Shown piece after piece: positions 51,501 to 63,300 of a stretch of 64,000 nt of DNA. Both the position numbers and the translations under genes were made by a program. The stretch is from Dimorphilus gyrociliatus. Lineage: Eukaryota > Annelida > Polychaeta > Dinophilidae. The stretch covers positions 558,001-622,000 of the forward strand of contig CAJFCJ010000021.1 of assembly GCA_904063045.1 (NCBI GenBank). Direction: 5' to 3'. How positions within the stretch are numbered: position 1 is the first letter of the stretch; each line of letters begins with the position of its first letter. The notes under the pieces were generated by a model that was given only the letters and a program-made list of their open reading frames with translations, did not search any database and was not told the DNA's origin.

Positions 51501-51946
51501 CTTGATCTAATTTCACCTGATCAATTAATTCAACTAGATTAGTTACTCCAAATTTCCTACAAACTACAAACATTAATGATTTATTGTGAAAAAAAAAAGA
51601 TATACAGTTTATAGCTAAAAATAAGCAATGAAGAAAAATCTACTTAGTCACTAGTCTGTTTTTTTTTATTTAACTTTTATAAGTCAATGGTTTTTTAAAA
51701 TATCAATAAATACTGTATATTGTATACAATATATAGAGTATACAGTATACGTTCACAATAAAAAAATACATACATACATCCTAATAACGATTTTTAGGGC
51801 GTGGACATGCGACGGAGGGAGGTTGACAGAGACTTAAATCCCATAAAATATACTAAATAATATGATAAATATCATACCTTTATGGCGGCTTGGGATAATG
51901 CTTGCTGATCCATAAGGAATTTAATAGTTTCACCCGTATATGCCAT
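45527..51946 (-). CDS. large coiled-coil protein with disordered repeat-bearing tail, family unknown
   Basis: The family is not recognised. Four phase-0 exons (51946..51878, 50068..49646, 48225..48070, 47941..45527) give 1,020 aa. Exon 1 starts MAYTGETIKFLMDQQALSQ. Residues of about 155-340 are heptad-rich coiled coil (for example LSEENKDLKVKVDSLATRLE). Next comes a mixed helical region (VLIDCIQIELYERRLE), then some 450 residues rich in Ser, Lys, Asn, Asp and Glu with degenerate repeats. One repeat type is LSRTTPL/LSRTSSP; another is short units of the NYEKKEN/NYEDKDK type. The C-terminus ends in another helix (NVDELIDKYAKLLRERQAE). No membrane segment or enzyme motif was seen. It may be a cytoskeletal or centrosomal scaffold, which is inference only. 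The long last exon and phase-0 junctions are directly supported. Confidence 0.8.
48226..49645 (-). other. intron of coiled-coil gene (1.4 kb)
   Basis: AT-rich with short (TA)n runs near 48320 and 49015. No exon or gene was recognised inside; an additional alternative exon cannot be excluded. Confidence 0.45.
50069..51877 (-). other. first intron of coiled-coil gene (1.8 kb)
   Basis: It contains a (CT)n tract at 51134..51152 and paired TACTGTATA/TACAGTATAC motifs at 51711..51750. No exon was recognised. Confidence 0.45.
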
Positions 51947-53542
51947 ACAAGAAATTTATATAAGGCAAATATGTTCAATTCTTATCTCTAATTACTCAAC
52001 AGCCTTATTTAATCTATTCTATCCTTTATATATTTTCTGCCTGTATAAAAAGAGAATGAAGTTAGAGTTGCTAGAATTACAAAAAATATTCAAGCTTTTT
52101 CATGTGATATGTTTAAAGAGAAAACTCAGTTGGACAGTTGTTATATGTTGTTTTTTCTCTCTCCCTATTTTGTGTCTTTCTCTGCAATTTTTCACTATAC
52201 AAAACCATTTATCTATATAGACTATAAACTTTAAATAAAAATTGATTTTTATTTTAAATATTCACAAATCGACTAGTTTTTTTCTTTTTTTTAGAGAAAT
52301 TTTATATTTTTTCTGTATCTTTTATGCTAATTGATACAAAAACATACTTGAATACGACTTGTATACTGTATCTTGAACTCTTTTATCCTTCTTCTCTTCG
52401 CTTCTTGATAGAAAGAAGAGAGGGGATATATAAACAATTTAATTTCAAAAGTTTATAATTGGTAACAATGTTAAAGAATTATTAAAAATTATTTTAATAT
52501 AGTTGAACTACTGTTGAAAAAGTGGGAAAAAGTCAATTAATACTTTACTTTCTTTTCTTTTTCAACTATTTAATAAAGATATCATTTAGATATTTATAGG
52601 AATAAAAATTTATGTTATAGGCGTTTTATAGGTAGATCATAACGCCCTACCTTAAGTCATAAAGGTAAAATATGGCTTTCAGCGACAACAAACTCACCTT
52701 TGCTAACATTCTACCGATAATAACCTTTTCAGAGGATGGTTTCGTGATGGTTTAGATATTAAACTATATCTAATCGTATAAGTTATTAATGAAAATAAAA
52801 TGAGGCATACCTGTAGTAAAAAAAGATGAAGGAAAACAGATGGCGAAGAAGAAACTGATGGTTTCCTATCGATTATAGAGAGTAACACACAGCGGCGCCA
52901 CTTTCGGCGTCATTACTGCAAAAAAGTAGCCAAAGACAGTCTTATTTGTCTATACTAATCTCCTGCATATATAAAATACACTCAATAAAACTAGAAAATA
53001 TAGGATTTAAAGTTTAGGGTAGAAGGAATCATATTGCCAAAATATCATGCCCTGACTTGTAGTGTAAGGGGATTACAAGGATTAGAATGGAGCTTTGTAC
53101 TCCTTTATCATCAATTATTCATTTGTAAAGGTGTTCAAGCAGTTAAATTGACGAAATTTTGTTACACTGACAATCTTTTAAATCCTTTTGCACACTTTTC
53201 TTTTATTTACATGAATAATTAAATGTTTATTTATTTATTTATGTATTAAGATAAAAAATGAACAATTTGTTGTTTTACGTTCATTTTTCTCTGTTTGAAC
53301 GTCTTTTTTTTGTTTAATGAATCTATATAAAATAAATTATTTAGATAAAGGATTATATTATTAAATGACTTCTCTCTCTCTCTTTCTCTTTATAAAAGAT
53401 ATTTTTGAAATGATTTCTTAAAGCATTCCTTTAGAGATTTAAATTTAATTTTCTCTGTTATACTATTTACTTTATAGATTTAGCAATGTTTATTAATATT
53501 TTTTGCAACCAGTTTTTTTTTACTTGTTCACTCACTCACTCA

Positions 53543-53575
<33 letters not shown>

Positions 53576-53821
53576 TACTTTACCGCCTTTTTTCTTTATT
53601 ATGATTATAGGCCTATCGCTATGGACTATGCTTTTCTTCTTTTCCTTAAAATATTTGATACGTATTTGGTTTTTAAATTAGAGCGCCAATGTTCTTATTA
53701 TCACCCTCTTTTTTTTACCTTTTAGTAATTAAAGTTTTAATTAGCATTTAGACAATTCTTTAAGCGATATTTATAAATAGTTCTCTTACGGATATGTAGG
53801 TATACTTAGAAAAAAAGCAAT
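51947..53821. other. intergenic: divergent coiled-coil gene / DDX11
   Basis: It is AT-rich, with (CT)n repeats at 53370..53390 and 53529..53570. Open frames at 52703..52888 and 53034..53222 have no support. It must hold both promoters, but no clear element was seen. Confidence 0.45.
53529..53570. repeat. (CACT)n / (CT)n microsatellite
   Basis: About four CACT units pass into roughly twelve CT units, 250 bp upstream of the DDX11 start codon. Confidence 0.88.
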
Positions 53822-56800
53822 ATGACTGATCCATTCGACGACGGTTTAGATGATAGCTATTTTCAAGATGTTCAGTTGGAATTTGAAGAGGAAAAAAAGG
53901 ACTTGACAGGTTAATTATTACAAATAGTTAATATATTGGAATAAATTTATCTTATTTAATCGATTAATTCTAATATTTGTTTCATTTATTAAAGATTCAA
54001 AGATAAAGTTACCTGTACCAGAAACTTTTCCATTCCCATTTCCTCCATACGATATTCAAGTTGGATTTATGAAAAACGTTTACGAATGCCTGGAAAATCG
54101 TGGTATAGGAATATTTGAGAGTCCTACCGGAACGGTAAAGTTAATTCGTAGCTGTTATGATATGGATTGCAAAGACAATAGTAATAATATCTTTATAAAT
54201 CATAGGGTAAATCCTTAAGTATAGCTTGTTCTGCGTTAAAGTGGTTGATTGATAATGAAGAGAGGCAAAAAAAGGATTTGGATAATCTATTGTCGGACAA
54301 TAACGAGGAGGAGAGCGGTAAAAATACTCTGTTATTACCTTGCACCGGTTATTAATTAACAAAAATTGACAGGTGGCGATTGGATAAAGCAACATGAAAT
54401 TAAAAAGAAAAAAGAGGACGATGCATACGAATTAAAGGTGACTACAACATTTTGAATAATAATATACTATAAATATTATCAAAATAATTAAACGGCGGTT
54501 ATTCATTTGTTCTTTATTAGAAAATAATTGAAAATAGAGAAACGTTAGATGCAAGATTAAAAGATTTAAAGAAAACTCTTAAAGAAGCTTTAGAATTAAG
54601 GAAAAAGGTAAAACAAATATAACATAATTTAATTGATTTTAATAATATTTCATCTAAGTATAGACAGATAAATTGGATCAAGAATTCAGACAAATTTATA
54701 AAGATCAAAATGTTCCTGATTTTAAGAAAATGAATGAGAATTTCGAACCGTTAGATAATGACGATAACGATGAAGATAATCTTCTTGTCGACGATTACGA
54801 TAGTGACGAAAATGATAAAAAAGGAAATCGTTGTTCGGATGATGAGAATGAAGAAGATCTTGTAACGAAAGTATATATTATTTCTTTGTAATTATACTAT
54901 TGTATATTTATATATACTGTATTGTATATATTTATAGATTCTCTACTGTTCAAGAACTCATACCCAACTTTCTCAATTTGTTCACGAAGTTAAAAAGACA
55001 GATTTCTCAGAGAATAGTAGGGTTATATCTTTAGGATCTAGACAGGTTTTGTCAAATATTTGAAAATAATAGAATTCATTCTATTCAACTGTTTTCTATT
55101 ACAGAATTTTTGTATTAATCCATCTGTACGAAAGTTAGAATCGTTAACCTTAATAAACGACAGATGTTTAGAATTACAAAAGAATAAGACTAGTACGTTA
55201 ATTAACATCATTATATATTTTATTAATTGTTATATCTTTAATTATTGCCTTAATAAAGAGAAAAAAAGCAGCGAGACGCCGCCGAAAAAACGCAGAAAGT
55301 CGGAAAAAATTGAAAAATCTTGCCCTTATAATAAAAAGGAAAATATCAGATTTTATAAGGATAGAGCATTGGTTAATTAATTTATTTTTAGTATATACAG
55401 TATACAATTTATATTAATAATTCATTTTTCGAAATATAGATAGAAATACAAGATATAGAAGATTTAACACAACAGGGAAAAAGTATTAAAGCCTGCCCAT
55501 ATTACGGTTTAAGAGCTGCAATACCGGATGCTCAATTAATTTGCCTACCTTACAATACTTTATTACATAAGCCTACGAGAGAAAAGAGTGGAATAAAACT
55601 GAAAGGAAATATAGTGATAATAGACGAAGCACATAATCTATTCGAAACTATAAGTTCTGTTTACAGTGTTCAAATTTTTGGCAGTCAGGTAAAAGATATT
55701 AAAAATAATAATTATATTTTTAACGTATAGATTTTCACCTTTAAAAAGAAAATATTGATTATCGTTAAGCGAGTTTTTATGTATTTTCTAACCCCTGTTT
55801 TTCTTTTTTTCCCCCTAATTGACGGCAGTTAATTCAAGCCCATTCTCAACTGCAACAGTACCACGATAAATATAGATCGAGATTAAAGGCAAAGAATTTA
55901 TTATATATCAAACAATTAATAACCATATTAAGCTGTTTAATAAAAGCATTAGGAGGTTATTATTACTATTATTATTATTATTTCTCCAACTATTTAACAG
56001 TTATCTTTATGAACAGGAAAAGCTGGTATAAACGCTGACAGTCAATCAGTTGGAATAGGTATATAAAGAATAATAATCGGAAGATGATGAATCTATTTTA
56101 ATGAAATTTCTATTTCATAATAAATTAGATAGTAGACTAGAGACGTTGAACGATTTCCTATTCAAAAATCAATTGGACCATATGAATTTCTTTAAAATTA
56201 AGAAATATTGTGAAAATAGTCAAATTTCCCGAAAGGTTTTTATATAAATATACAATATATACATTAATATATTTATTTATTCTATTCTCTTATTCAAGTT
56301 ACACGGTTTCATTGAAAATTCGTTGAATGAGGATGAAAATGACAAAAGTGAAAATACTAAGGGAGTAACATCTTTCCTTAAAACGATATCAAAGCCAAAA
56401 GTAACAAAGAACGATATTGAAGGTAGATACGGCATAACAATAATAAATATTACTTTAATTGATCTTATTCTATTTCATAGAAAATGAAAATTTGTCTGTT
56501 GAAGAGAAACAATTAAAGAGATCTTCTCCTTTAATGATTATTGAAAGCTTTATTGAAACTTTAACAACAGCTGATGTTGACGGCAGAATCTTAATAAGTA
56601 AACAAAGTAAGAAAGAAAGAGGATGAGAGAGAGAGAGAGCAATTCTTATCTACTTTTTTTTTTAATTATTTAGATTTACTAAGTAAAAGTTGGATAAAGT
56701 TCGTATTGTTAAATCCTGCCTTATATATCAAAGATATATTGGAAGAAGCTAGAGCAGTTATTGTCGCTGGCGGTACTATGCAACCAGTTAGTTAATTCAT

Positions 56801-58269
56801 TAAATAAACTCTTTTAATTGTATATTAATGACGATATTCTAGTTTTCAGAATTTAAAGATCGTCTTTTCTACGCTGCTGGCGCAACTTCTAATAGAATTA
56901 TTGAATATACTTGCGGTAAATATATAAGAGTATTAAATATACCCTTGCCCTGTGCATTTTACATTTCCTTTTTTCTAATAGATCACGTTATTCCTCCTGA
57001 AAATATTCACCCTATGGCGCTGGCAAGAGGGGCCGGAGGTATTCAATTAGATTTTAGTTACGATTCGAGGCGCAATTTCCAAATTGTAAGCTCAAATAAA
57101 TAAAAACTAGTAATTTTTTTCTTCAATTAAATCTCTACTTTTAGCTCGACGAACTTGGTAAAGTAGTTTGTAATGTTTGTAATATTGTACCAGCCGGAGT
57201 AGTTTTATTCTTTCCATCATACGATTTTGAGAGAATTGTTACAAATCGATGGAATGAAACTGATATTATTAAAAAGATTGAAATAAAGAAGAGAATATTT
57301 AGAGAACCTCAAAAAAGTTCAATGGTAGAAAAGACTCTAAACGAATATAAAACTTGTATAGATGTAAGTTTTACAAGAGAGAGAAAGAGAGAGACTTTAA
57401 TAATAAACTTATATATTCCTTTTTTGGATTATTATAGAAAAATTACAGGAATTTTACTGGAGTAAATGGAGCAATTATTTTCAGTGTTGTTGGTGGTAAA
57501 TTGAGCGAAGGAATTAACTTTTCTGATAATTTAGGAAGGTAGGCTTATTAATATAAATTAATAATAATTCTCCTCTTTTAATAAATACTTTAAAGAAGAA
57601 ATATTTGAATACACATTTCGTTATTTTAGATGCGTTATAATGATTGGTTTACCGTATCCGAATAAAAAATCTGTTGAACTACAAGAGAAAATGAACTATT
57701 TAAATCAAAATATGGTAAGAAATAAATAGAAAAACAACGGATAAACAATATAATCGTATCGTTTTATAGCCAAAAAGTTCGGATGGAAGATTACCAGGTC
57801 AAGTTTTATACGAAAATTTATGTATGAAAGCGGTTAATCAATCTATAGGTAAGAAACAAATAATGGAAAGGAAAAAACAATAATCTATATACTGTATAAT
57901 TAATTATTTTTCTTTTGTGGTTCCCCTTTTTCGTTGAATTCTCTTTTTGTAATTAATTACTTTAATGTAATTTATACTCATTCCCTTTGTTTTTAATCTA
58001 TATATTCAATCTTCCTTTTGATAGGTAGAGCAATAAGGCATAAGAATGATTATGCTTCAATCTTACTATTGGATCATAGATATTTAAGGCCATCTATAAA
58101 ATCAAAACTTCCAAAATGGATTGCAAAAGAATTGAAAGAACACGAAAAATTTGGTCCAGCTTTTGCATCGTTAAACAACGTTTGTATCTATATAATTTGC
58201 TTATTAATTATTATACTTTTTTGCTTTTGATAGTTTTTCCGAGAGAAATCCAAACTAAAATCCTATTGA
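53822..58269 (+). CDS. DDX11: DDX11/CHL1, iron-sulfur DEAH-box DNA helicase
   Basis: DDX11 is an XPD-like 5'-3' DNA helicase for sister-chromatid cohesion and fork stability. Twenty-four in-phase exons give 915 aa (human about 906-970): 53822..53909, 53995..54134, 54206..54317, 54373..54437, 54521..54607, 54664..54870, 54938..55045, 55105..55192, 55259..55371, 55440..55688, 55829..55955, 56017..56058, 56129..56235, 56299..56422, 56481..56606, 56674..56786, 56843..56915, 56982..57085, 57145..57363, 57438..57538, 57630..57714, 57770..57848, 58025..58179, 58234..58269. Motifs are Walker [13 protein letters not shown] (split by an intron), [16 protein letters not shown], four Fe-S cysteines (NFC, DRC, SCPY, ACPYYG), [32 protein letters not shown] and [12 protein letters not shown]. 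An acidic stretch (DDYDSDEND) lies in the expected N-terminal insert. All introns are under 180 bp. Confidence 0.96.
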
Positions 58270-58419
58270 ATGTAAATGAATAGCCTTTAGGCTAGAGAAG
58301 AATTATATTACAATGTATTCTAACGCCCTCTGGTATATATATTCTAAATGATTAATTTTCAAGATGGTAAAAACTTGAACAGAATGGAAAAAAGCAATAT
58401 TTCTTATTGAATATTAATT

Positions 58420-58425
58420 TTTATT
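58420..58425 (-). terminator. candidate poly(A) signal of Tctex1-type gene
   Basis: AATAAA on the minus strand, about 45 nt after the stop codon at 58469. Confidence 0.5.
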
Positions 58426-58434
58426 TGCTTATTT

Positions 58435-58440
58435 AATAAA
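58435..58440 (+). terminator. candidate poly(A) signal of DDX11
   Basis: AATAAA lies 166 nt after the DDX11 stop. It is placed beyond the opposite-strand signal of the neighbouring gene. Confidence 0.4.
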
Positions 58441-58468
58441 TTTTTATATAAAGAATTACGAATTCTTT

Positions 58469-59633
58469 TTATTCACAATACACTGCAAATACAGTTGCGC
58501 AACAAAACGCCGTTGCCGTTTGATAGCAACCCGATGCTGAATTATCAGTTGTAACATCCCATGTACATCTACTACCAAGTTGAATTGATTGCTTTTTATT
58601 CTCTCCAATGAAAACTTGACAAACGAATTTATACCGTTCAACGCATAACTGTTTTAATTCTCTTTGAATCTCTTGACTAATAACGGGACAAATCATTTTA
58701 GCCCTTTTAGAATCATAATCGAAATTATCGAATATGGTTTTTAATACGTTATCAACGATATGCTTTATTTGATTATATAGAATTTTCTTATCCGGTTTAA
58801 GTTTATAAGTAGGTTCGAGGTGTGGTTGCTCTGTTGAAAGAAATATTAAGATATTTTCATATTATAAGGTTGAAGAAATATTTTAAAAAGACTGTTTACT
58901 GTAAAAGAAATTTCAAATTAATTGCCAACAATTTGGATTAATATGTTTTACAAAGTAAAAATCCTTTTTTACGCAGGTCTAACTGCTTTAAGGCGGGTAC
59001 GAAGGAATTGTATTTGAATGTGTTCCCTATATTACATTTTTATAGAGAATAATAATGATTGATTAATTATTTAATTATTATCTGGTTAAACATTAATTAT
59101 GTAGATATTTTTGAAAGAGAAAATGAGATAAAGGGAAGAAAAGAGAAAGGATTGTAATCCAGAGAATACAGCACTTTTTCTTTTGTTTTTCAACAGTTGC
59201 TTTTATATTTGGATAATGATCTCTCTTATTGGGAAACGATTTGTCCTTCTGTTCAATTTTGTTTCGAGTACTCTTTTCTTTCTATTCCGCTATACCTCTT
59301 TCTTTCCTTTCATCATTTATAGTGTAGGATTATAATATGAGCTTACTTTTTACCAAGAGTTTAATATTTAAACTAGATTGATACCACTAATGAAACAACT
59401 GAATAGATAAACTTTTTATTGCTTTAAATATCAAAATATTTATTTGTTTGTCCACTTTTACCTTTTACTGTTGTACTCCTCCTATCTTTTATTCTGCCCA
59501 AAAGTGTACTTGCCGCCTTTTTAGCCGCTAATGCCGCCATTATACTATTTGGTTGCATGTGCACAGATGATCTCCTGTCGGATGACACTGATGATTTTCT
59601 CCTCTCATTTGCGTTTAATTTCGAACTAGCCAT
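58469..59633 (-). CDS. Tctex1-type dynein light chain (DYNLT family)
   Basis: Tctex1 light chains dimerise on dynein intermediate chains in cytoplasmic, IFT or axonemal dyneins. Two exons, 59633..59462 and 58830..58469 (phase 1 join), give 177 aa. The N-terminus is a basic, Ser-rich lead (MASSKLNANERRKSSVSSDRRSS) with a GRIKDRRST motif like that in TCTEX1D1/DYNLT5. The C-terminal domain of about 115 residues has PTYKLKPDKK, RYKFVCQVFIGENKKQ, LGSRCTWDVTTDNSAS and FAVYCE, the family signatures for the central strand (RYKxxxxVxIG), SRCxWD and the end. The ciliary subfamily (DYNLT2/DYNLT5) fits best, but the exact ortholog is not certain. It converges with DDX11, and their 3' ends probably overlap. 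Confidence 0.88.
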
Positions 59634-60337
59634 TGCCGTTTTCAGATCACTTTTGACTAGTGTTTAGCGTAGTAGGATTACCATTAATCCTTTTAATATT
59701 TCAAGATTTTATGCATAAATAATAGCACTAGCAGTGTATATCAATTCAAGACGTGTTTAATAGTCTGTTCTTTTTTACTTTATTTCTAAAAATTGTATAA
59801 GAAGACTATAAAGATAGATAAAAATGACAAAATTCAATAAAAAATAAAATTTATTTTCCATTGCTTTCAAAGACCTTTAAATGAATTATAGATATTGCAT
59901 CTCTTTCTCTTTTGTATACTATATACTGTATATACTGTATAGAGTAATATTAATAAATTGGATGTATGTTGTTTGAGATGGAGGGGCTGATGTGGAAAAA
60001 TTAAGTATAAAGCATTAATTGTATAGCAGTTGTTGAAGAAAGTAGTTTCCTTGTTATTACAGTTTTCCTAATATGCATCTATGCAGTATAGATTTAAACA
60101 GGGTAACAGGTTCTTATACAAATAGTATTATAGACTGTAAAAGCTACTGTCACGAAAAGCGTATTCAATGTGAAAGGCCTTTAATATCAAATATTTCCTT
60201 TCTTAATATTATATAGTGAAAACTTAAGACTGACTCAGACTCTTACATTATTCTCTTTTAGTATACAATGTGATTTTTATCTCTTATTATATGGATGGTT
60301 AGTTAATAATGTATTGAAAGATTAAGATTATTTAAAG
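59634..60337. other. intergenic: divergent Tctex1-type / Slo channel promoter region
   Basis: It contains a run of overlapping TATACTGTATA units at 59916..59941. No TATA box or other element could be assigned with confidence. Confidence 0.4.
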
Positions 60338-63300
60338 ATGAAGTATGTATATTTTAATAAGCAACTAATTAATATTCATATTACTATTTATTTTCCCTCA
60401 TTTCAAAGTTTTGGAATACAATTTAAAAACCACTCGGACTTGAGATATAAGGAGAGATTCTATACCTTTGTCTTAGGATCGGCTGGTGGTACTCTGGGAG
60501 TATTTGTTATTCTGGCTTTATGCTATAAATTATTGCATTATGTCGTATTTTGGATATTGAAAAAGAAAGAAGAAGATAAAAGGGACAGAGTGATAAATTT
60601 CTGGTTAAAATTAAAGAAGAATGCACAATATTTCGTTGCCGGGAAGACGTTACTAGGAAGAATTTTGGTATACAAATATTATATTGATTTGATTCATTTA
60701 TCTTATATTCCTTTTTTTCCCCTATCACTATTTCCTTCTATAATCGAAGAGCGTTACAGAGTGTATTCTAAATGTTTGTTCAATTGGAATATTCCTCTAT
60801 GATCTGCAATGGTACAGGGAATTTTTTCCATTTTGCATCACTACTCATAAAATATACTATAGGCTCTATACATACATTTTTAATATGGTTTAGTATTAAT
60901 CTAACCTTTTTCCCTTTATAGTTTATCTAATCTTATTGAGATGGATGTTCAATTTGCTAATAATCCATCATTAATTATTGATTTTATGCTTCATTTGTGT
61001 TTTTTTCTCTTTGGAGTATTAAGAGTAAGTTAAATATTGATAGAATTCCATTTTACATTCCGTTTTCTTTCGGTTAATCTTTAGTTTATCGCCACCGAAG
61101 ATAAAATTACATTTTGGTTCGACTTGTATACACTAATAGATATTTTAACAGTTCCTCCGTTGGTTTGTTCAATATTCTTGAATAAGAGATGGATTGGATT
61201 AAGATTTTCGAGAATTCTATGCTTTTCCAAAGTTACTAAGACTCTTACAGTGTTTAATCTATTGCGCTCGTCCCTAAGTATATTTGCCTCTCAAATGTTC
61301 TTTTATTTTATTGGAATTTGGGGTTCATCAGCCGGTTTTATATATTTATTAGAGAATTTTGAAACGGCCTATATATCTTATTGGGAATGTTCTTATTTCT
61401 TAATAATAACTATGTCAACTGTGGGTTATGGAGACGTTACACCTACAACAGTTGGCAGCAAAATATTTACAATGGTATTTATTTTCATTGCCCTCTATCT
61501 CTTCGCAATCAACCTGGAAGTATTCTATCAAATAGTGAACGAATCTTCAATATTTAGGAAATCTTACCAGAAGCCAATAGGCGTAAAGTTAGTTAATCAA
61601 ATATTAATAAATCTTTGTTAAAATACACATTCACAAACTCTTTACTTTTTGCAGGCACGTTATAATAGCTGGCTCTTTATCGTTTGATTCCATAACTAAA
61701 TATATTAAAGATTTCATGCATGAAGATAGAGATCATGATAATTATACGTTTATATTTGTTAATAAGTAATAAGATTGTTCATGGGTACTTATAAATAACT
61801 ATAATAGTTTATTTAATAGGAAAAAGCCAAATTTAAGTATAAGATCTCATTTTGAAAAGAATTATTCGCATGTACGCTATCACAGAGGAGATCCAATGGA
61901 GAAGAAGTGTTGGAAAAGTGTAAAATTAAAGGAGGCGGACGCTCTCTTAGTAGTAACTGATTATCATACAAAAAATCCTGATGAAGAGGATAGAAAGAAT
62001 ATATTACAAGTGATATCAGCAAAGAATTATTCGGAATCGACACGTGTCATATTACAACTATTAAGATTCCATAATAAACATTATATAGTACATTTAAACT
62101 TTTGGAAAGAATACGATCAAGTTATATGCGAAGATTCAATTAAATTAGGTTTTCTAGCTCAAAATTGTTTAACTCCTGGTTTTTCAACATTAATATCTAA
62201 TCTATCTAACGTTCAATGCGAAAAAGAGGTTATTATCTTCTGTCTTATTTCCATAATTATAACAGTAATATAATTATTGTAATAATCCATTTAAAAAGAT
62301 TCTTACTACGTCGTTAACAAAGGATACTGAACAGCATAGACAAAATTGGAGGTCAGATTATGTGAAAGGTGCAGATATGGAAATTTATGCTAAGAAATTC
62401 CCTTCTGCCTTACATAATTATCCTATAACCGAAGCGGTTAAGTAAGAAAGTTGAATATTATATCTTCAAAAATACATCATTTATTCATTCTTACACTATA
62501 TACTGTACATTTACTTGTAGATTCTATTATAAAGAAAGGAATATTCTTCTTCTTGGTATTAAAACTATTGAAAATAACGAAGAAGAGATTAAACTAAATC
62601 CTAGTTCTAATTATATCATTGATAAAAGTACTACTGGTTTCTTTATTTGTAAATCCGAAAAGGTTTTACGAGAATGTAACAAGTCATTTAAGAAGAGGGA
62701 ACTACACCAATCAAGTATATCATTAGGTTAATATCGTTAATATGTTAACTTAGTAAATTATTAACATATTCATTATCACTATCATCTTTTCTCTCTTTCT
62801 CAAATAGAAACAATTCAACTTTCTGAATCTTCTCTAAGGTTAGTTTCAATTTTATATACTATACAGTAGACAGTATATACAGTATATGCACGTTACGTCC
62901 TCTTTTCACAGTAATCAATGCAATTCGGAAAGTTATGCTGATGAAAATAATCAAATAAGACGTAAATTAGACGCCACAAATAACTTTCATTGGTCAGAGA
63001 GTGTAGATTTCGATACTATTTCATTGGTAAATAAAATATTGTATTTCTAATTTCTAATTAAATTATGTTTCTTTCTTTTTCTTTTAAAAAGACAGACGAA
63101 AATATGATGAGATTTTCAATATTAAAAAACCATATTGTAGTCTGTCTATTCTGCGATGAAAATTCACCTTTGATTGGTCTCTACAATTTCGTACTACCAT
63201 TGAGATCTTCGTCAATTGACTATAAACAACTTTCGAGTATTGTATTCTTGGGTGACGGGTATTACTTAAGAAAAGAATGGCCATTGCTCAAGAATTTTCC

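Noticed and set aside
53034-53222. Plus-strand frame of 62 codons before DDX11
   Set aside because: No similarity to the DDX11 N-terminus; DDX11 starts cleanly at 53822.
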